64,000 nt of DNA. Origin: a bacterium. GTDB lineage: Bacteria; Verrucomicrobiota; Kiritimatiellia; CAIKKV01; CAITUY01. This document shows, one piece after another, positions 44,672-51,652 of this stretch. The translations under genes and the position numbers were made by a program. A model generated the notes under the pieces. It worked only from the letters and a program-made list of their open reading frames with translations, made no database searches and was not told where the DNA came from. How positions within the stretch are numbered: the first letter of the stretch is position 1; every line of letters begins with the position of its first letter. The stretch spans positions 24,343 through 88,342 of the forward strand of contig JBAXWB010000022.1 in assembly GCA_037128595.1 (NCBI GenBank). The letters are read 5' to 3'.

Positions 44672-45781
44672 ATGATCAGCAAAAAAAAGCCAACCTTGGA
44701 CATCAGTAAGTTCGACCAAAACATGGAGGTCAAGAAAGCCGATGAGAATGGCCTGATATGGCACTTGCCTTATGAGCGCCCGTTTAAATTGGCAGGCTTT
44801 CACTGGTTTGATCAGGACCAGGTCTATCGCCGGTTCCCGGTCACACCGCCATCTCCACTCCCGGCCGGGGTGGACGGGCTGGCCTGGTGTACGGCAGGGG
44901 GACAGATCAAGTTCCGTACGGATAGTGCAAAAATCAGCCTGAAAGTCACCTTGCGTGATGCAGGCGCAATGGACCATATGGCCCAGACGGGGATGAGCGG
45001 ATTCGATCTATATGTCGGTGAACCCGGAAAAGAGATCTTTTATTCCGTCTCCCGCTTTGCCATCGGCGCCACCGAATTCACCTGCGAACTTTTCAACTGC
45101 AGCCAGCGCAAGCGCCGCACCTTCACGATCAATTTCCCCCTGTATAAAGGCGTCAATGCCATCCGAATCGGCCTGCAGGCGGACGCCAAGATTGAAGCGC
45201 CACCGGCCTATCGGCAGAACCGGCCTGTGGTGGTGTATGGCACCTCCATTACCCAGGGCGGGTGCGCGTCACGTCCCGGTTCCTGCTACACCAATATCCT
45301 GAGCCGCCGCCTCAATATCCCGTTTATCAATCTGGGTTTCTCCGGAAGCGGAAAAGGCGAACCGGACGTGGCCCGCAACATGGCGTTAATCAAAAACCCG
45401 GCCATACTGATATTGGATTACGAAGCGAACTGCGTGACTTTCGACAGGTTCGCCACCACGCTTCCCGAATTCATCGCCATTCTCCGCGCGACTCACAAAA
45501 CCGCCCCTATTCTGGTGATTTCCAAAATCCGGTTTGGTCAGGAAGCCCTGGCGGGGGATCCGGGCAAGTCGCGTGACCGCAAAAAATGCAACCGCATGCA
45601 GCGAACCCTCGTGAGAAAAATGCAACAGGCGGGCGACCCAAACATCCACTTTCTCGATGGCGCTCCCTTGCTCGGCAAAGACTACTGGGAATGTACGGTG
45701 GATAACGTCCACCCGACCGACCTCGGCTTTTTCCGGATGGCCGACAGTATCGAACCGGTGCTCAGGAAGATCCTCCGCTAA
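44672..45781 (+). CDS. SGNH hydrolase with N-terminal carbohydrate-esterase beta domain
   Basis: A 369-residue esterase without a signal peptide. The first about 180 residues form a beta domain (IKFRTDSAKISLKVTL, GFDLYVG, YKGVNAIRIGL). The SGNH domain starts at VVVYGTSITQGG with nucleophile S192 and ends with DNVHPTDLG, where D344 and H347 complete the triad; GFSGSGKGEP supplies the Gly of block II. This two-domain layout matches the SsfX3-like GDSL hydrolases. The ATG at 44672 has GGAG eight bases upstream. It follows addA by 28 bp on the same strand, although its role is unrelated to DNA repair. Confidence 0.88.
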   Translation: MISKKKPTLDISKFDQNMEVKKADENGLIWHLPYERPFKLAGFHWFDQDQVYRRFPVTPPSPLPAGVDGLAWCTAGGQIKFRTDSAKISLKVTLRDAGAMDHMAQTGMSGFDLYVGEPGKEIFYSVSRFAIGATEFTCELFNCSQRKRRTFTINFPLYKGVNAIRIGLQADAKIEAPPAYRQNRPVVVYGTSITQGGCASRPGSCYTNILSRRLNIPFINLGFSGSGKGEPDVARNMALIKNPAILILDYEANCVTFDRFATTLPEFIAILRATHKTAPILVISKIRFGQEALAGDPGKSRDRKKCNRMQRTLVRKMQQAGDPNIHFLDGAPLLGKDYWECTVDNVHPTDLGFFRMADSIEPVLRKILR

Positions 45782-45998
45782 CTTGGAATGGAACGGCGGA
45801 CTCTTCAATGGAGGGCGCTACTCATGCCCCCGGAAGAGGGTGTCGATGGAACCGGACCATATTCTCCTGCAGCTTAGGAGCTCAGTGATGTTCTGGACAT
45901 TCCCCACCGGTCCTGCTATTTTTTGAAATATTTACGATGTTACCTGCAGTCCCCTGTAGAACCGCGCAAGTGGTGTCCCTCAAACGATTTCATGTCAC

Positions 45999-47711
45999 AT
46001 GACCTACGCCGCGCACATCTTGCTGTTGATCAGCCTGGCCTACATGGTATTGCTGGGCTATGCGTGGTCACGCCCGCGCACCACGACCACCCGCTACTTC
46101 ATGTTGATGCTAGTCTGCAGCATGATCTGGGCGATCACCTATTATCTGGAATTAATCCTCCCTGCGCGCGACGTTAAGGTGGCCCTGCGGCTGGGGCGTT
46201 TTCTCTTCCTGGCCTGGGTGCCTATGTTATGGCTGTTGATGACGTGCGGGCTGTTCAACCTTGGTGCCTGGATTCCCCTGGCGTTCTGGCGGACCTTTGC
46301 CGCCCTCAATATGGTCACCATGCTCATGGCCGTCACCGCGCCCTTTCACCATCTATTTCTGTTCGACATGCAAATTCAGGCCATCGGCTCGGTAGGCATC
46401 TTGAACTTTTCCCAGGGGCCTTGGTATTGTTTTTACCTGCTGTATAATCAACTGCTGGCACTGTTCGCCTTTGGCTTGTTGCTGGTTGCGTGGCCGCGCT
46501 CCCGCGGCGTTCGCCGGCAAAATCTCACCCTGCTGATCCTCGGGCTTTTTGTGCCACTGCTTATAAGCATTGGATATTCGTTCGGCAAAACCCCGGTGGC
46601 CAACATCAACCTTGCGCCCTTTTCACTAGCGTTTTCCATCAGTATTCTGGCCTGGGTGGTGTTGCGCAATCGCGCGTTGGATATCGTGCCTCTGGCCCGG
46701 GGTATCCTGCTGGACCACCTTCCGGATCTGGTGCTGGTGACCGATGCGCGCGGGTGGATCGTGGATATGAATCAAGCCTGCGAGCATGCCGTTGGGCGCA
46801 CCCTGTCCGTCTGCGCCAAACAGCCAGCCGACACGTTGCCTGTGCCGTGGAGGGAATCGTTGGATGAAACGTCGGGCATGCTGAAGGCGGATATCAGAGG
46901 CCAACCGCACTGGTATGAGGTTAACCGGCTGGACATTACGGCAGACGGCGGCAACGAACGGGTGGGCCGGCTCCACGTGTGGCGGGACATGACCCTGCGG
47001 CATCAGGCCGAACTGGACCGGATGGAGCTGGAGCGCGTCCGGGCAGACGCCCGGATCGTGGAGCAACAAAAGTGCCTCCTGCGCGACATGCACGACGGAC
47101 TGGGGGGAATTGCCATCAACATCAGCCTGCTAGCCAATCTGGGGTTGCAGGAGACTGAGACGGCGGCGAAGGACGACGCGCTCGAGAAGATCGAAACGCT
47201 GGCCATCGATGGCAACGCCGAGATCCGCAGCCTGATGAACGCGATGGAGCATCGGGAACTCGTCTGGTCCGACTGGCTGCTGGATGTCCGCAACTCCGGG
47301 CAGGCTTCGTGCGCGGGCCGGTTAATGGAATTTGAGTCTACTGTCGAGGGGCCTGTGCCGGAAACGCCCCTATCGTTACTAGCAGGCATGTCAATGTTCC
47401 GTATGATCAAGGAGGCGATCACGAACGCCGTCAAGCATGCCGGGGCCAGCCGGCTGGAATTGCGCCTGCGTTTTTCGGAGCAGGGCTTCGAAGCGGTGGT
47501 TCAGGACAACGGGCAGGGGTTTGATCCGGCGGCAGTCCGACTGGGGCACGGACTGGCCAATTTACGCAAGCGGGCCGCCGAACTGGGGGGCGAGATGAGC
47601 CTTTCCGGAGGGAACGGAACCCGGTGCCGGTTTCTGATCCCCATCCCCATAAACTACCCAGATGAGACGCTTGAACTGACCGCGCACTTTCTGCAAGAGT
47701 GTCGCCAATGA
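45999..47711 (+). CDS. Membrane sensor histidine kinase (7TM, PAS, HisKA_3, HATPase)
   Basis: A 570-residue kinase. About seven to eight membrane segments occupy residues 1-225, as in the histidine-kinase 7TM sensor region. A PAS domain follows (about 235-345; LVLVTDARGWIVDMNQACE). The NarL-type dimerisation domain has phospho-acceptor H365 in LLRDMHDGLGG, and the ATPase domain has KEAITNAVKHAGAS (N box), QDNGQGFDP (G1) and GHGLANLRKRAAELGG. Its stop overlaps the start of the response-regulator gene (ATGA at 47708-47711). The signal sensed is unknown. Confidence 0.93.
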   Translation: MTYAAHILLLISLAYMVLLGYAWSRPRTTTTRYFMLMLVCSMIWAITYYLELILPARDVKVALRLGRFLFLAWVPMLWLLMTCGLFNLGAWIPLAFWRTFAALNMVTMLMAVTAPFHHLFLFDMQIQAIGSVGILNFSQGPWYCFYLLYNQLLALFAFGLLLVAWPRSRGVRRQNLTLLILGLFVPLLISIGYSFGKTPVANINLAPFSLAFSISILAWVVLRNRALDIVPLARGILLDHLPDLVLVTDARGWIVDMNQACEHAVGRTLSVCAKQPADTLPVPWRESLDETSGMLKADIRGQPHWYEVNRLDITADGGNERVGRLHVWRDMTLRHQAELDRMELERVRADARIVEQQKCLLRDMHDGLGGIAINISLLANLGLQETETAAKDDALEKIETLAIDGNAEIRSLMNAMEHRELVWSDWLLDVRNSGQASCAGRLMEFESTVEGPVPETPLSLLAGMSMFRMIKEAITNAVKHAGASRLELRLRFSEQGFEAVVQDNGQGFDPAAVRLGHGLANLRKRAAELGGEMSLSGGNGTRCRFLIPIPINYPDETLELTAHFLQECRQ

Positions 47712-48355
47712 ATCTCTGCCTCGTTGAAGACAATGCCACGTTGCTTAAATCGCTGGCCATACGGCTGGCGCGCGAGCCGGACATCCTGATACTGGGCACC
47801 TACACCTCGGCGGAGGAAGCCCTGGCGCAAGGTACGTGGGGTGATATTGACATCCTGCTGGCGGACATCGACCTGCCGGGCATATCCGGCGTGGAGCTGA
47901 TCCGCCGGGTACGGGCACTCTATCCGGCGGTGATTCCGATGGCCTTCACGATCTGCGAAGACCGGACCACGGTGTTTGCCGCACTTAAGGCGGGAGCCTA
48001 CGGCTACATCCTGAAAGGCGATGCCCCCCAGTTGCTGGTGGCGTCGTTACGCGAACTGGCGCAGGGAGGCTCGCCGATGAGCCCAGCCATCGCCCGCCAG
48101 GTTATTCGCGAATTTCACCCGGTTGGCGTGGACGACCATGCGTTGACGCCGCGCGAACGTGCCGTGCTGGATCTCGTGGCGGAAGGCCGCCTCTACAAGG
48201 AGATCGCGGGGGCGCTGGGATTGAGCGGCCACACGGTTCACACGCACATCAAGCGCATCTACGGCAAACTGCATGCCCACGGGCGTGCGGATGCCGTGCA
48301 GAAAGCCGGTGAGGCGGGGCTGCTGAGGGCTGATACGGACGCTCGGCTCCTGTAA
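47708..48355 (+). CDS. NarL/FixJ-family response regulator
   Basis: A 215-residue partner of the upstream kinase. The receiver domain has the acidic pair E7/D8, phospho-acceptor D53 in LLADIDLPG and the conserved Lys in YILKGDAP. The C-terminal LuxR-type helix-turn-helix reads LTPRERAVLDLVAEG, KEIAGALGLSGHTVHTHIKRIYGKL. An in-frame GTG at 47699 is possible, but the ATG at 47708 overlaps the kinase stop. Targets are unknown; the surface-protein genes just downstream are the nearest candidates. Confidence 0.95.
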   Translation: MNLCLVEDNATLLKSLAIRLAREPDILILGTYTSAEEALAQGTWGDIDILLADIDLPGISGVELIRRVRALYPAVIPMAFTICEDRTTVFAALKAGAYGYILKGDAPQLLVASLRELAQGGSPMSPAIARQVIREFHPVGVDDHALTPRERAVLDLVAEGRLYKEIAGALGLSGHTVHTHIKRIYGKLHAHGRADAVQKAGEAGLLRADTDARLL

Positions 48356-48445
48356 CTGGACCTGCGCACCGCCACTCTACGGTAGCGATCGTCCTAAACC
48401 GGCAGAAGGTTTCCCGCACCCCATACCCATAATATACCCAGTTGC

Positions 48446-48460
48446 GCCGCTAGAAGCGGC
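48446..48460. terminator. Hairpin after the response-regulator gene
   Basis: GCCGCT and AGCGGC pair around an AGA loop. It lies about 90 bp past the response-regulator stop and 40 bp before the next gene. There is no T-tract, so it is at best a weak terminator or a 5'-leader hairpin of the DUF1566 gene. Confidence 0.3.
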
Positions 48461-48499
48461 CGGTGGGAGGGGATATACTGCTCATCAGAAAGAGCCCCT

Positions 48500-49963
48500 A
48501 TGTATAAGCACATCCACTTGCTGCCAAAGGAGATCGCAGAAATGATTAAAGTCACACCACTTCGGCCTGAAGGTCTATCCTTGGATGCGGGCCTAAAACG
48601 GCACAATCGCGGTAAATTGGAAATGATCCTCGCCGCGTTTGCCGTATTCGGTTTTTCATTTTCTCACGCTGGAGTTTTGGACTCCCCTGCGGCGCCTACT
48701 GACCCTGGTAGCGCCATGTACACGCTTGAAGACTTATACAACCGATTAGATGCCGGCGTGGATGGTACACAGAGTGTGTATGCCGGGCCCGTCGCCGGGC
48801 CCGGTAGCACCGGCCATACACTCAATCAAATCATGAGCAAGGCCCCGACCACAAATGCGGATGCCGCCGGGGCTGGCCAGGTACTCATCGGCAAAACGTA
48901 TTGGGGGCTGAACGCCAGTGCATGGGGCACGAACACCGGCACAATGGCCAATAATGGCGCCGTCACGATCACGCCGAGTACCAGCGCGCAGACAATTCCG
49001 CAGGGATACCACAATGGCGCCGGCAGTGTGGGGGGCGATGCAGGCCTGGTGACTGCCAACATCAAATCAGGAATCACCCTCTTTGGCGTTGCAGGCAAGT
49101 CATCAGTGGTGGATACAGCATCCGGCACACCAGCGACGGCCGCCGATATTCTCTCGCCCAAGAAAGCCTACGTGAATGGTTCCCTGGTCACCGGCACAAT
49201 GGCTTCTCAGACGCTTTCTGCGAATAACGGTACGGTAGGTGCGGGCTATTACGGGGTAACAACTCTTGTGGCAGTGGACATCGATCTGGTGAGTGCCAAC
49301 ATCAAATCAGGAATCACCCTCTTTGGCGTTGCAGGTAACGTAAACGTTGTCAACACGAGTAGCGGCGATGCCGTGGCGGGGGATATTCTCCCCGGCAAGA
49401 AGGCGTGGGTGGACGGAACCGAACTGACGGGAACGGCCAAGATTGCACAGGTGGCGAAAACCGCGCAAACGACCTCGTATGCAGCGGGAGATGACGGGGA
49501 TCTGAAGAGAGGTGTGGCATGGCCAAGTCCGCGGTTTACGGACATCGGCGATGGCACGGTAACAGACAATCTGACCGGTCTCATCTGGCTGAAGGATGCC
49601 AATGCGTTTGGAGGGCAAACTTGGGCTCAGGCGTTAACAGACTGTGCCACGCTGGCTAACGGTGCGCATGGGCTGACCGATGGGTCAGTGGCGGGCGCCT
49701 GGCGGTTACCCAATATACGGGAACTGCTGAGTCTGATTGACTACCGCCGAAGCAGCCCCGCGTTGTGCAACACATCGGGGTATGGACAGTGGTCGAGTTT
49801 GTCGCCGTTCACCGGCGTTCAGTCATCTTACTATTGGTCGAGTACTACGCGTTCGGATAATACGGCCAACGCCTGGGACATGCACCTGAACTTCGGCATT
49901 GCAGGTGGCAACGTTAAGACGGTTTCTACGTCTTACGTCTGGCCCGTCCGTGGTGGCCAATAG
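48500..49963 (+). CDS. Secreted DUF1566 (Lcl-type) surface protein with internal repeats
   Basis: A 487-residue protein. A hydrophobic export segment lies at about 42-58 (MILAAFAVFGFSFSHAG), so the true start could be the ATG at 48623 rather than 48500. Then comes MYTLEDLYNRLDAG, followed by two copies of a module (about 180-235 and 260-310) with NIKSGITLFGVAG, DIL(S/P)xKKAxVxG and LTGT. The C-terminal third (about 340-487) is DUF1566: FTDIGDGTVTDNLTGLIWLKDA, WRLPNIRELLSLIDY, YYWSSTT, ending YVWPVRGGQ. This domain has a C-type-lectin-like fold used in ligand binding and in some diversity-generating-retroelement targets. No catalytic role is expected. Confidence 0.82.
   Translation: MYKHIHLLPKEIAEMIKVTPLRPEGLSLDAGLKRHNRGKLEMILAAFAVFGFSFSHAGVLDSPAAPTDPGSAMYTLEDLYNRLDAGVDGTQSVYAGPVAGPGSTGHTLNQIMSKAPTTNADAAGAGQVLIGKTYWGLNASAWGTNTGTMANNGAVTITPSTSAQTIPQGYHNGAGSVGGDAGLVTANIKSGITLFGVAGKSSVVDTASGTPATAADILSPKKAYVNGSLVTGTMASQTLSANNGTVGAGYYGVTTLVAVDIDLVSANIKSGITLFGVAGNVNVVNTSSGDAVAGDILPGKKAWVDGTELTGTAKIAQVAKTAQTTSYAAGDDGDLKRGVAWPSPRFTDIGDGTVTDNLTGLIWLKDANAFGGQTWAQALTDCATLANGAHGLTDGSVAGAWRLPNIRELLSLIDYRRSSPALCNTSGYGQWSSLSPFTGVQSSYYWSSTTRSDNTANAWDMHLNFGIAGGNVKTVSTSYVWPVRGGQ
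49054..49335 (+). repeat. Exact 42-bp direct repeat inside the DUF1566 gene (two copies, 240 bp apart)
   Basis: Copies at 49054-49095 and 49294-49335 are identical and encode ANIKSGITLFGVAG. The 240-bp spacing is 80 codons, so the repeats stay in frame. The exact match at DNA level suggests recent duplication or conversion of the module. Confidence 0.9.
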
Positions 49964-50011
49964 GGATTGTCCGGTATTTTGATGGTTTAAACTTGAGTAG
50001 AGAGGGGCAAT

Positions 50012-50515
50012 ATGATCGCTCGATTTATGGGATTGTCGGTTCTTGTGATTAGTTTTGTCTGCGCAGAAACCATGGCCGCCAACATCGACTCCACCAACCA
50101 ATACGCCTGGTCGAGCCATGCGGGATGGGTGAATGCCTCGCCGACGCACGGCGGGGTGACGGTAATACCGAACGGAGTCAACGGATACCTCGCCGGGTAC
50201 ATGTGGACGGAGAATACCGGCTGGCTGAAACTCGGTGCAGGAACGGGGCCTTACGCCAATACCGGCGCGACTGACTGGGGTGTGAACATGGACCAGACGG
50301 GCAATCTGTCAGGTTATGCATGGAGTAAACACTTCGGGTGGGTCAACTTCCACTCGACCCACGGCCAGGTGGCCATCAACACCGACACCGGGTCCTTTAA
50401 TGGCTCTGCATGGTGCGAAAACATCGGATGGATTCATTTCGAAGGTACCTCGCCCGCATACAATATCAGAACCACGGCCTTTGATCGGCAAGGAACATGT
50501 TACGCAATCCGATAG
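50012..50515 (+). CDS. Secreted protein made of four GW-type repeats
   Basis: A 167-residue exported protein; the signal peptide ends near residue 22 (ETMAAN). The mature part is four repeats of a roughly 33-residue unit with the core (Y/S)xWxxxxGWxx: YAWSSHAGWVN, YMWTENTGWLK, YAWSKHFGWVN and SAWCENIGWIH. Similar repeats occur in surface proteins of many environmental bacteria, often in much longer arrays. Aromatic pairs suit a small beta-propeller or beta-meander that binds glycans, but the function is unknown. It starts 48 bp after the DUF1566 gene and may be co-expressed with it. Confidence 0.8.
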   Translation: MIARFMGLSVLVISFVCAETMAANIDSTNQYAWSSHAGWVNASPTHGGVTVIPNGVNGYLAGYMWTENTGWLKLGAGTGPYANTGATDWGVNMDQTGNLSGYAWSKHFGWVNFHSTHGQVAINTDTGSFNGSAWCENIGWIHFEGTSPAYNIRTTAFDRQGTCYAIR

Positions 50516-50587
50516 CATATTCATGGACAGTCCAGTTGTAGTGGTGATGCCTTAAAATAAATAAAGTTCGATTTGTCGGGGGTATGA

Positions 50588-50833
50588 ATGGGATTCAAAC
50601 ATTGGTTCTACAGATCTGGCGAAAAAGTGCTCGTAGGAATACTGATCGGTGCAGGCATCCTGTTTATGATGTGGGCTTCATTCCTCCACAAATCGAACAT
50701 TGGTTTCGTCTTGGGAATCGCTTTCGTAATGACTGGAATCCTCACCGTACTACTGGTATTTCTGACTGAAAAGTCGGACAGGAGGAGCAACCATCAGAAC
50801 GGCAAGGATCGCAAAGGATGGCCACACTGGTAA
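50588..50833 (+). CDS. Small two-helix membrane protein of unknown function
   Basis: An 81-residue protein with two hydrophobic segments (about 15-32 and 38-60), a Lys/Arg-rich loop before the first, and a charged, hydrophilic tail (EKSDRRSNHQNGKDRK). GGGGG is seven bases before the ATG. No family is recognised. The tail charge suggests the C terminus stays in the cytoplasm (inference). Confidence 0.6.
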   Translation: MGFKHWFYRSGEKVLVGILIGAGILFMMWASFLHKSNIGFVLGIAFVMTGILTVLLVFLTEKSDRRSNHQNGKDRKGWPHW

Positions 50834-50837
50834 AATC

Positions 50838-50880
50838 TAAATTTCGACAGGGCTAAATCGACGTTCCTATTCCACAGATA
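50838..50880 (-). pseudogene. Possible 3'-end remnant related to the end of the 51653 gene
   Basis: Read on the minus strand, this stretch encodes LYLWNRNVDLALSKFRFY, and the word CTAAATCGAC is shared with the end of the 51653-53794 gene, whose product closes with RKVDLVVSGFKFLE. The frame is closed by a TGA only a few codons upstream, inside the 50881-50920 inverted repeat. It looks like the tail of a lost gene. Confidence 0.35.
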
Positions 50881-50920
50881 GAGTTGCGAAAAGTCTCATG
50901 ATGAGACTTTTATGCAACTC
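50881..50920. repeat. 40-bp nearly perfect inverted repeat
   Basis: Outer arms GAGTTGC (50881-50887) and GCAACTC (50914-50920) enclose inner arms AAAAGTCTCAT (50889-50899) and ATGAGACTTTT (50901-50911) around a single G. Only the short G versus AT junction is unpaired. It could be a bidirectional terminator between the small membrane-protein gene and the toxin-antitoxin genes, or the end of a mobile element. Confidence 0.6.
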
Positions 50921-50949
50921 ACTGATTACTAACATGTTAAACAATCAGT
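50921..50949. repeat. Second inverted repeat directly adjoining the first
   Basis: ACTGATT (50921-50927) pairs with AATCAGT (50943-50949), and the loop contains the 10-bp palindrome TAACATGTTA. It abuts the 40-bp inverted repeat without a gap, making two stacked cruciform-type elements. Confidence 0.45.
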
Positions 50950-51049
50950 CGTTTTACAAGCGGGGATATGGCGGAAAGATCGAAACTTGACAGGATGCTG
51001 GCAACCCATGATGATAGTGCTATATCAGATGCAATAAGGAGTACTCATT

Positions 51050-51304
51050 ATGACCATGATTGCGGTACAGGAAATCAAAAGACGGGGAATTTCGGCGGTG
51101 GATGAGGGGCTGGCGAACGGACCGGTCCATCTCATCAAAAGCAATCACCCTGCCTATGTCGTTATGTCCGAAGCCACTTATCAGGAAATGTTGACTGATC
51201 TGGCTGAAGCACGGTTGGCCGCTTCCGAAAATGATTTGAAAGCGGGCCGGGTTCGGCGTGGCTCGGCCGCCTTATTGATGAAGGAATTGCGCTCCAAAAA
51301 CTAA
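51050..51304 (+). CDS. Phd/YefM-type antitoxin
   Basis: An 84-residue protein opening MIAVQEIKRRGISAVDEG and continuing HLIKSNHPAYVVMSEATYQEML, the pattern of Phd/YefM-like antitoxins: an N-terminal DNA-binding half and a C-terminal tail that wraps the toxin (ALLMKELRSKN). AAGGAG is eight bases before the ATG. It would neutralise the adjacent toxin and repress the pair. The toxin gene follows after 18 bp. Confidence 0.88.
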   Translation: MTMIAVQEIKRRGISAVDEGLANGPVHLIKSNHPAYVVMSEATYQEMLTDLAEARLAASENDLKAGRVRRGSAALLMKELRSKN

Positions 51305-51322
51305 AACCAACCGGAACCCCCC

Positions 51323-51607
51323 ATGGCTAACTTCACCCTGGTCTGGACAGAAACATTCTCGCGAACAGCACGTAAATTCCTCCGCCGACATCCCGATCTC
51401 ACCGGCCTTTTTGAAGACGTCCTGAAACAGCTTGAGGCTGACCCCCATGCCTCACGGCTCCGGTTACATCGACTGAAAGGCCAGCACACGGACAAACACG
51501 CCATCAGCCTAACCTACGCCTACCGCATTGTCCTTATTATCGTACTGACTGAGCACGAAATCACCCTCCTGGACATCGGCTCACACGATGAAGTATATAG
51601 GGATTGA
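51323..51607 (+). CDS. RelE/YafQ-type toxin (ribosome-dependent mRNA interferase)
   Basis: A 94-residue protein with features of the RelE/ParE superfamily: ETFSRTARKFLRRHPDL helix, LRLHRLKGQHTDKHAISL, YAYRIVLIIVLTEHEITLLDIG and a C-terminal GSHDEVYR motif typical of RelE/YafQ-like mRNA interferases. With the upstream antitoxin it forms a type II toxin-antitoxin system. Its length is normal and no key region is missing. Confidence 0.88.
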   Translation: MANFTLVWTETFSRTARKFLRRHPDLTGLFEDVLKQLEADPHASRLRLHRLKGQHTDKHAISLTYAYRIVLIIVLTEHEITLLDIGSHDEVYRD

Positions 51608-51652
51608 TTGTTGCAATGAGGCGGCAGCCCTCCTGGTCGGCTACCTGAACCG

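Noticed and set aside
48500..50515. Prophage tail module
   Set aside because: The MYTLEDLYNRL and DUF1566 features occur in some phage proteins, but no capsid, terminase, portal or integrase gene is nearby.
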